A DNA stretch of 64,000 nt from the NCBI GenBank assembly GCA_947561395.2, contig OX387191.1, positions 32,815,439-32,879,438 on the forward strand. Direction: 5' to 3'. The stretch is from Buxus sempervirens (Eukaryota > Streptophyta > Magnoliopsida > Buxales > Buxaceae). The position numbers and the translations under genes were made by a program. The notes under the pieces were generated by a model, which saw only the letters and a program-made list of their open reading frames with translations, searched no databases and had not been told where the DNA came from. Below, in pieces: positions 56,062-64,000 of the stretch; positions within the stretch are counted from its first letter, which is position 1, and each line of letters begins with the position of its first letter.

Positions 56062-57441
56062 TGTGCGCACGTCGTGCCCGTGCAAGGGCGCGCGCGAAAG
56101 CGAGGGGAGAATGGGGGTTAGGAGTCGCCACTGCCTGATGGGGTGCAGGTAGACACCTGGATGCCCTAAGGATGTCTATTTTGGTTTGCAGCTTGAGATT
56201 CTGAGAAAGGGCTCGGTTACGGCCCGGGGAAGTCCGTAGACACCCCGGTTCGCCCCGTCGGTCTGACGGGTCCCTTGGGTTTCCTGGTTTACGAGTCAAC
56301 TCAATTCTAAATTCACCCTACTTCTATGCCAGCATGCACATTTTATTGGTCCAAGTGGAGGCCACCAAGGTGATGTAGGTACTCTTTTCTTTTTATTTTA
56401 TCTTTTTATCCAGGCGATGTTGGTCTGATGTGGACCCCGTTGGAAGGCCCACAAGATGCCAATTTGGGCTTTAGTGAAAGCCCAAGTCCCATTGGGGGTT
56501 ACATTGGATAACCCCATTTATTGGATTGGTAATTTGGTTTGGGGGTTGATTAATTACACAGGATTGGTGGGTTTTGTAGACACCTGATTTTTGCACCCTC
56601 CAAAATAAAAAATAAAACCCTAATTGAAAAAGTCAAACCTGAAGGGGTAAAAAATTTGACTTTTTGATCAGGTGCAAATTGACCACCAAACTTCATACCA
56701 TTGGAAAGAGGATTCCGATACGGTTCTAACGCCACTGAGTTTGCTCAAATCGGAGTCCGGATGAAGAAGTTATGAGCTGGTCAAACCTGGAAATAGCAGA
56801 AATCGGCTTTCTACAAAACTCCAAATTAGCTGCTCAATTGGACATCAGCAGAAAGAGCGCATCGACACGACTCCAACGCAACTAAGTTTGCTGGAATCGG
56901 AGTCCCAGATAAGGAGATATGAGCAAAACTGGCTCTGGGACGTGACTGCACTTCTGCTAAAAAAACTGCATTTGATACCAAACTCTAGCTCAATAGATAG
57001 AAGATTTCAATATGATTCCAACGCCACTAAGTTTTTTGAAATTGGATATCAAATGAGAAAGTTATGAGCAGTCAAAAATCTCGAAAAATCTGCACATGTG
57101 GCAAGATTGAAGAAAGGACAAAAAATAAAAATCTAAGAATAAAATAATAATATTTTGTAAATATCTAACAATTAAATTAAATAAAAAATAAAATGGAAAA
57201 TGGAAAATGCACATGCGTTTTTGAAAAAAAAATCTTAAGAATAAAATAATAATAAAACTTAAAGAATCTAAAAATTAAAATAAATAAAAAATACACAAAA
57301 AAATATCAACCACATTCGAATGATAAGCATTAGGTGGAAAGATAAGAATAAAAAATATTTAAGTTTTAGTTACGTTAAACATAAAATTAAAATTCAGTCA
57401 AAAAAAGTGATTAAAATTCCTTTTTAAGTCATTTTTTCAAC

Positions 57442-57450
57442 TATAAAAAG
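57442..57450 (+). promoter_or_regulatory. TATA box of LTR B
   Basis: tataaaaag in caactataaaaaggggg, followed by a C-rich leader, in the expected U3/R position. Confidence 0.55.
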
Positions 57451-58701
57451 GGGGCCACCCCCCTAATTCCAAGCAAGAAAAAAACCCCCCCTCTTCTCCC
57501 CCTTTTGCACCTCTCCCAATCCCTCCATCTCTCTTGGCTGGCCTCCTCCCTTCTCTCCCTCAATACCCTTGCACGACCCCTCCTTCCTCCCTAGCTCACT
57601 TCATTCCAAGCCCACTAAACTTCACCAAAACCTCATCCCTCTTCACCCTTTCTTCCATCTTCACCGAACTTTGAAAGAAGGTTAAGGAGAGTTCTTGGTG
57701 GAGTGACAAAGTGCTATCCATCATCATTCAAGGATCATTACTTGTTTAAAGAAAAGAAGGTAATATAAGGGTAAGCTCATTTGTTGTATTTTATCTTATA
57801 TAAGTCAAAATAACATCTTTTTAATGATATAGAGTTTCCTTTCTTTGAGATTTATCTCGTCTTGTGTTTTCCAACTACCTTGTTGTTCTTTGGCATGCCA
57901 TGGGAGTCCCCATGGTAAGGGGGACTCCCTAGGCGAAGGATGGAAGGAGGAGAGTCCCTTTCATTATGTAAAGTGTCTAGTTCAAATGTGATCTTCACAC
58001 TTTTCCTCATGAGACCATTTTAAGAGGGGTTTGTCATCTTTAAAACTCCTTTGTACCCCTAATATTCTCTAACCCCCTTTCCTTTCAAGTAGGATAAGTT
58101 ACTTTTTGTTCTTGTTCGTTTTTCTTGCATATTTCTTTTTCATATCTATCACTATATGTAGAAAGATGCCATTTTAGTCTAATCATGCATTTACATTGTT
58201 TAGCATGACATAGCTTCTTCTCTTTTATGAGAACAACATTATATACACACACATAAATGATATTTTCAAGATGGGAATGAGTCTTCCTTTGATTATTCAT
58301 CTTTTGTCTTAAGGAAATAGTAATAGGTATCATCTCACCTAGCATGTCTTTATTAGTGGTTTGTCCATATGATCATTTCATTCATATACTATTTTCACAT
58401 ACTTCTTCAAGCCATTCTTATACATGCATCATTATTAGCATCTCCATGTGTTGATCTATAGATAATATGAATGGGTGCTTGGTAAGGTGGTCGAATGGTG
58501 TGGTATGAAAAGCCCTAAAGTCCTTGTTCCAAGACCCAAGAGGTGTAGACACCCCAAATTGCACCTCGATATAAGAGAATACTCAAAAGGGGCTTTAAAT
58601 GTCTTATTTGAGCATTGACATTTGTCAAAAACTCAAAAATTCTCAAAAGTGGTGCTAACCGTACTGAATACACAGTTTTTGTAATTTTGGTCTCAACTGC
58701 T

Positions 58702-58731
58702 CTGTATGTGCGGTTGCAACCGCACATACAG
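58702..58731. repeat. perfect 30-bp palindrome
   Basis: The left arm ctgtatgtgcggttg is followed directly by its exact complement (caaccgcacatacag). It belongs to an array of ggt.ccgcac/gtgcggtt dyads (58654-58918) upstream of the LTR C TATA box. Confidence 0.97.
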
Positions 58732-59119
58732 CACGGTTGATATCCATGTTGCGTAGCTGCCACGTGGCTTCGCGAAGCTTCGGCCGTTGAGCCACGTTGA
58801 CAGCAATCATGACGAGCGTAACTGAATTGAACCGCCCTGTATGTGCGGTTTGGATAAATTTGCATGGAAACCGCACTTATAGTGACGGTTCTGTTGAAAC
58901 CGCACTGAGTATGCGGTTTTGGCTGTTTCGGGGATTTGCGAAATGGCTCAATTTCTGAGCCTTATTTATGCATATTACCTCTCTCTCAGGGACTTGAATT
59001 CCCTATTTCGCCCTCCGAAACTTGCTGAATTACTCTAATTCAAGCCTTTGAGGAGAATTGGAATAATCTAGAAAGCTTTTTAGGCCTACCCTTGGGACTC
59101 TTCTACCCTTGGCTTGGCC

Positions 59120-59127
59120 TATAAATA
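59120..59127 (+). promoter_or_regulatory. TATA box of LTR C
   Basis: TATAAATA in gcctataaatagagg, about 200 bases downstream of the palindrome array; nearly the same context as in the LTR at 4370. Confidence 0.7.
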
Positions 59128-61673
59128 GAGGGGTCCTCCTCTTGCAAATGGCTGACAATTTGAGGCATAGAAGCTCTGCAAGAAGAAGGAGAAACTCTGC
59201 TGGATTGTCTACTGAAGGCTCAAGCTACCAAGGTAAAGCTCTCTTTACATTTCCAGTCTTCTCTTTACATTCCAGCAATCTCTCATCTTCTACCTTTCTA
59301 TAGTGTAAGGCCCTGGTGATTGTTTGTAGCCCCAAACCTCTTCCAAAGTACCTGGGATTTCTCTCTAGCTGTAAAACGTGAAGAGAGAGCCTTGCGAAAA
59401 AGAAGTAGGAATGGATCCTCTAGGCTTAGAACCTACGTATGATGAAAAGCATGTTGTGTGGTTATTTTAAACCTATGATTGCTTCTCTGATTTATTTTGT
59501 ATTTACTTCCTGGAGAAGATGTGAATCCATGCTCTCAATAGCAGTGGATCCCAATCTTCTCCTAGAAGCGTGATTTTCCACACCTTTACACACACTTTTC
59601 ACCATTTTTCATCAAATAAGTTAAATCCGGGATTTCCATGTTTAATACGGGAAATCTAGATTTATTAGCTTCAGAATGAATCTTAGAACTTCATGAGATG
59701 GTTTTTGTTGATTTTTAAGAGTTTTGGTCGAATCCGCTTGCACACATGCAATGATTTTGGTTTTTTTATCCAAAAATCTTCAAAACAGGGCAGATCTGTG
59801 GCCTGTCTTGGAATGCTTTTAACTTCATCCTCCGGATGAATTTTTGAGTGATTCCAAAGACATGTGATAAATGAGTATGTTTTGTTTATATCTGGAAATT
59901 TTCATCCACTTTTATGTAGCCAATTTTTGACACCATCTGTTCAAAGTTTGTAAGACAGTTCAGCCCAGATTGCTGAACTCGCCGCTTTGATGGTGCACCG
60001 TTTATTCAATTTTTATCCGTTTTGAGTGATTCTAATTCCAGAGTTTTCCTTGAGAAGTCTATTTTCATTTCCATTTAGTTTCAGCAGATTTTGATCTGTT
60101 TTGTGCCTTGGGTGCTCAGTTGACTCAGAGGTGCTCGCTGGCATAGTCCAAAGCTAATCTGTGGTCTTCTAGGCCTGTTCAAGAGAGCACACAAGTCACA
60201 TCCGGATAGAGTTTGGGGTAAGGCTTATCTCTTTGGAAAGATGGCACCACATACTTCCTCCCTACCAATTTTCATGGATTTTTATTGAGCCAAACTCCAC
60301 GAATAGGATTTTGAAAAGGCTTACTTGACACTTTTTCTGAGTTATAAACAACAAATTTCATATGTGGATTTCTCTCTTATTTTGAATCGGATTAAGCTGA
60401 AATTTTTACTGTACACTCTACTATATATCAGTTTTCAAATGGCTTTGGTTTCATTGGATTTGGATTTAAATTGAGTGAGTTAGGGTTAATCGAAGCTTTC
60501 AAGCTCTTTTGATCTAATTTCTCCAGATTTGCCTTAGCTTGATTTTCTTCATTTTTTACTTTGATTTCCATTCACTCATGAAGTTTTAGAAGTGATGAAT
60601 CCACAAAGAGAGTCTAAGTTCATTAGATTTCTCATGTGGAATGGTCACACACATTGTGCTTATTATAAGCACCTCTTTGTTCATTTTATTAGCAAACAAT
60701 TTCTAGCATAAGAGAGCATGTGGCAACCGTCTTAGACGGATGAGTGGGGGTGCCTAACACCTTCCCCTGCTCATAAATAATTCCCCTTACCCAATCTCTG
60801 GATTTTTTCTTATCTTAGAGCTACTTTAGCTCTATTTGGCTTCTATGAACCCTTTGGTGCCCATTCACACCTTAAGATGGATGGTGGCGACTCTTTACAT
60901 TTATCGATCCCCGCGTGACGATATCGGAGGTCATCCTAGATGACATTTCCATGTCTCACAAGAGGGTGATTAAAAGCAAGAATCCCTTTATTTTTTAAAA
61001 GCCCCGTGAAAAGAATCTTGTTTCAACCAAAAAATGGCATCTACATCATTGTGAGTTCACTCTGGAACTCACAGTAAGTCACGGACGACCCAAGGAAACC
61101 GGCGAATGCATCCCCACCGGAATTTTGACCCATAAATCCCATATTTCAACCCGAATTAACTTGGTTCAACCTGTTTTGATTAATTTAAACCGATTGGGCT
61201 TTTGGGTCAACCCAAGCCCTGATTTGGGGACCTGGGTCCTCTTAGACCCAAAGAAAACATTGTGTGCCTTCCAACGGGGCCCACCCAATCCAATCCACTT
61301 CATTTAAGGATTGAGAAGATAAAATCAATTAAAATAAATGGGACTTACACCTTTGATGGTCCCCACCAGACCAAATGAGATACATGCTGGATTAGGAATA
61401 AGGGTGAAACTAAGTTGACTTGAACCAAGGAGACCCATGGGACCCGTCAAACCGACGGGGCGGTCAGGGTGTCTTCAGACTTCCCTAGACGTAATCGAGA
61501 ACTTGCCCAGATCTCTAATAAGCCGCAGACCAGAATAATTAGGCCGGATATGTGTCCCTTTGTGTCTGCTTGCACCTCTCATGCAATGGCGACTCCAAAT
61601 AGTCCCGAGGCGCGCATCATTTTGTATGCACCTCGCGTGCGGCTGAAATAGGGTGTGCACAGGTTTACTTGGC

Positions 61674-61752
61674 CTAACTGCAAAACATGTGCGGTTTGGC
61701 CTGAACCGCACATATTGTGCGGTTAGAGCCAAACCGCTTTGTGTATGCGGTT
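61674..61752. repeat. AACCGCAC/GTGCGGTT dyads in LTR A, first cluster
   Basis: Three gcggttt/aaccgca units (gtgcggtttgg, gaaccgcacatattgtgcggtt, gtatgcggtttt) lie directly right of the LTR B insertion. In the sense of LTR A they are downstream of its TATA box. Confidence 0.85.
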
Positions 61753-62913
61753 TTGGCACCGAAAGCCCAAAAGGCAGTTTTTCATGGGGCTTTGGATTAT
61801 TGGGCCTCTTGTGAACTTCCATGATTGTGTGGGCCCCCGTGGGGCCCACAATGGTTCGGGAATGAGGGGGAACCTCATTTCTTGATCTCTTTGGGTTTAT
61901 GGAATTCAAGCAAAAGGGGGAGGAGGCTTAATGTTTTGCCTCCTCTCATTCTTGTGGCACTTCCAGCAGCTAAGCAGGGACCTAGGTGTCCCTGTTCGAT
62001 TCTTTCAATTTCCCAAAACAGCAAGCAGACAAGTGAAACAAAAATCAAGCAACTAAACCTATAATGCATGCCTTTGAACCATGGAAAATACATGCATTTT
62101 TACAAGTTCTTGTGCGTGGAACAAAAGTGTGTGTGAGTGAGCATGCTTTACATGTAAACATATATTAAAAGGAGAGCATGCATATGGGATCCTTAAGCAT
62201 GTACACGTATGCTTCATGAATTTATGACATGGTGAGATCAATGTCCTAAAACATGCTAAGACTAGCTATCACGAAAATAAAAAAACGAGCAAGAGAAGGG
62301 ATAAAGGGGCTTATGAAAAAGGGTACATGAGAGTTAAGAGAAAGGGAACAAACTCCCCGTTTAAATAGAGAGAAAACAATGATCCACCAGCAACCTTAAT
62401 GACCTTAAAGTCATGTAAATAAATCCTCTTCCTCCCTTAAGTCCATCCGAAATACTCGTCTTACCTTAGGAGAACAACACCCTTGTGATGGTGTAAGAGA
62501 AAGTGATGCAAATAAAGAAAACCAACATGAATCTATCCCAACAGCAAGCACACAACATGCATGGAATTTAATATGCTTCAAATCATGTCATATTTATATA
62601 TGTGAAATACAAAGGTACCGGGAAGCTCACCTTGGGTTTACAAGGCAATTTTGGGTGTGCTTCACCGTCCTTTGGGCTTGGACAGCACCTGGTCAGCTCC
62701 TCCTTTACTCCAATGGCAACTTCCTCCTTTTGTTCGGGTGAGAGGATGAAGGAGAATAGGGGAACAAGAGGAAGAGATTGGTCTTAGAATGGTATTTGGT
62801 TGGTAAGGGGGCAAGGAGAGGTGAAAAGGGATGATTTCGTGCCAGAGATGATGGGGGAGAAGGGGTGGAAACAACCTAAGAAAAGCCAACCCCTGCCTAC
62901 TGTTCGGATTTTC

Positions 62914-62921
62914 TATTTATA
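62914..62921 (-). promoter_or_regulatory. TATA box of LTR A
   Basis: Reversed TATAAATA in ttctatttatagaaca, immediately next to the second palindrome cluster (62936-63188), as in the other LTRs. Confidence 0.65.
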
Positions 62922-62935
62922 GAACACTGGGACAA

Positions 62936-63188
62936 AACCGCATACTCAGTGCGGTTTGGTAAAAAATGAACAGTAACCACACATACCGTGCGGTTTGGTC
63001 TAAACTGCAAGGTATGTGCGGTTTTGGCCCTGTCTTTTCAGCAATGATTAGGGGACAAACTGGTCAGGCGCAGTTTGGCGCACCATGCAACCGCACTGTA
63101 AGTGCGGTTACTTTTCGCTCCCCGCTTGCGCTGATTGGCTCACGCAAACGGTGGCCGAAAAAATCAACCGCACACCATATGCGGTTGC
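62936..63188. repeat. AACCGCAC/GTGCGGTT dyads in LTR A, promoter cluster
   Basis: At least five dyads: aaccgcatactcagtgcggtt, here split by gaps from accacacataccgtgcggtt, then ctgcaaggtatgtgcggtt, aaccgcactgtaagtgcggtt and aaccgcacaccatatgcggtt, each given only in outline. Spacing is irregular. The cluster is upstream of the TATA box in the minus orientation. Confidence 0.85.
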
Positions 63189-63563
63189 TTTCAAATTTGC
63201 CTTTTTCTCTCCCCTTTTTGGCTTGAGTTGACGGCTGAGGTGACTTAGCCGCCCACTCGGACGAATCATGCCCCTCCAATTTTTATTATTTCCCATTTAT
63301 TTTAACTAGTTAAATTAAGATATTAAACTTTGACTGATTTACCCCTGGGACTGTTTTGCTTATATCTTTTCCATCCGGGCTCTGATTCACGCAAACTTAA
63401 TTGCGTTGGAACCATTTCGGGATTCTTTACCCATTGGGATAGGGTACAGCAATCAACTTGGGCTCAGGTAAAATGTCACTTTTTGCTCCTTAGGATTTTG
63501 ACATGTTTTGCTGTTCTTTAGCACATTTTTTGGTTTGATCAAAATTTGGGTGCTTACAATATC

Positions 63564-63975
63564 ATTGCTAGTGAGATCAAAGGTTACACGCATGAGTTTT
63601 TTTTCATTTAATTAACTAGAAGTGTGATTATTCATATCAGTTCATATAAAGCTTTTAAGTTTTCCTATGTATGTATATTGGTTAAGGCTCTATTTATGTG
63701 CCTATGATTTGAAAATAAATATATATTAGTGCTATGAGTGTAAAAAAAGTGATAAATTTTATAAATATATTATTTTATAAGAAAATAAGGAAAATAGTTG
63801 TGTTATCATAGTAGAATTCTCTTTGTACCTTTTCTTTAATATTTGTTCAAATAATTAAGAATCCTAAATAAAGTACATATTTTTTGCTATAAAAATGTGT
63901 AGTTCATGATAGGATAAAATTATAATACTTAATTACTTTCTTTAGATTGATTTTAATATACTAAGAGAATTTTAC
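63564..63975. other. right flank, probably copia LTR continuation
   Basis: AT-rich DNA continuing the copia 3' LTR interrupted at 56061. No coding sequence and no clear LTR end. Confidence 0.4.
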
Positions 63976-64000
63976 TGTAACGCCCCAAATCTAGGTTTAT
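63976..64000 (-). mobile_element. first bases of another TGTAA-family LTR
   Basis: TGTAACGCCCCAAATCTAGG matches the plus-strand start of the minus-oriented LTR at 23337 (TGTAACGCCCCGGATCC). The rest lies beyond the window. Confidence 0.6.

Larger units (their letters stand above)
58544..60960 (+). mobile_element. solo LTR C, innermost of the nest
   Basis: Begins TGTAGACACCCCAAATTGCA and ends ccatgtctcaca; the duplication agagg is perfect (58539-58543 and 60961-60965). It is 2417 bases long and of the same subfamily as the LTR at 44211-45960. It holds a palindrome array, a TATA box at 59120, the phrase ctctagctgtaaaacgtg after the leader, gtgcctaacaccttcccc and ggtggcgactcttt near the end. 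As the innermost insertion it is the youngest of the nest. Confidence 0.93.
56575..61661 (+). mobile_element. solo LTR B, inside LTR A and split by LTR C
   Basis: Begins TGTAGACACCTGATTTTTGC and ends gggtgtgcaca; the duplication ggttt is perfect (56570-56574 and 61662-61666). Without LTR C it is about 2.67 kb. A TATA-like tataaaaag lies at 57442. The 3' boxes ccttccaacggggcccac (about 61267), ggtgtcttcagacttccc and aatggcgactcca follow the nested insertion. AT-rich U3 (57120-57430) carries no palindrome array, unlike the others. Confidence 0.9.
56062..63558 (-). mobile_element. solo LTR A, split by nested LTRs
   Basis: On the plus strand it starts TGTGCGCACGTCG and ends with the reversed 5' terminus ggtgcttaca. 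The flanks atatt (56057-56061) and atatc (63559-63563) agree at four of five. Without the nested block it is about 2.4 kb, the size of the LTR at 4370. It has the reversed boxes ggagtcgccact (about 56128), gggaagtccgtagacacc and cgttggaaggccca, a TATA box, and palindromes on both sides of the inserted block. Confidence 0.85.

Noticed and set aside
55842..56138. Open frame starting in the copia LTR
   Set aside because: It crosses the junction into the nested LTR A and has no known content.
61475..61909. 144-codon minus-strand frame
   Set aside because: It spans the boundary between LTR B and LTR A; chance frame.

Overview
The window is nuclear DNA of a flowering plant. The evidence is the transposon families present (hAT, Mutator-like, L1-type LINE, tRNA-derived SINE, Ty1/copia, large-LTR elements) and the plant-type exons carried or left among them (AINTEGUMENTA-like AP2, histone H2B, a LOTUS-domain protein, a 2-oxoglutarate oxygenase). 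No intact host gene was found. The window reads as a transposon graveyard in which elements have repeatedly inserted into one another; most boundaries can be fixed by target-site duplications (TSDs) visible in the sequence. The species cannot be named from this.

Layout. 576-9202: a hAT transposon with an 8-bp TSD, a broken BED-finger transposase gene and exons from apparently three unrelated host genes, itself hit by a solo LTR (4370-6766). 9300-10383: a truncated LTR piece. 12454-12618 and 13551-17043: two SINEs; the second is split by an intact hAT element (13726-16974) whose 689-residue transposase is the only full-length protein-coding gene in the window. 18924-21318 and 23337-27307: large solo LTRs of a TGTAA family. 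29419-29664: two relic exons of an oxygenase gene. 31910-36576: a non-autonomous hAT containing a LINE, which contains a Mutator-like element carrying a histone H2B pseudogene. 37047-39081: LINE fragments. 39082-48742: a nearly full-length LINE on the minus strand, with two solo LTRs inserted into its reverse transcriptase. 48743-55463: further large LTRs, partly unresolved. 55464 to the end: a Ty1/copia remnant whose LTR holds three nested solo LTRs (56062-63558, 56575-61661, 58544-60960). The first bases of another LTR lie at 63976.

How the parts relate. Nothing here forms an operon or pathway. Two themes recur. First, DNA transposons have acquired host-gene exons: the first hAT carries an AP2 fragment with its 9-nt microexon, a RecQ-like exon and a LOTUS exon, all in the transposase orientation, and the Mutator-like element carries an almost complete H2B. 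Second, at least six solo LTRs of one superfamily share 3' boxes, and four of them carry arrays of short palindromes just upstream of their TATA box. The palindrome sequence differs between subfamilies while the dyad symmetry is kept. This promoter architecture is the best candidate for something not well described. The intact hAT at 13726-16974 may be recently active and could supply transposase to the non-autonomous copy at 31910-36576.
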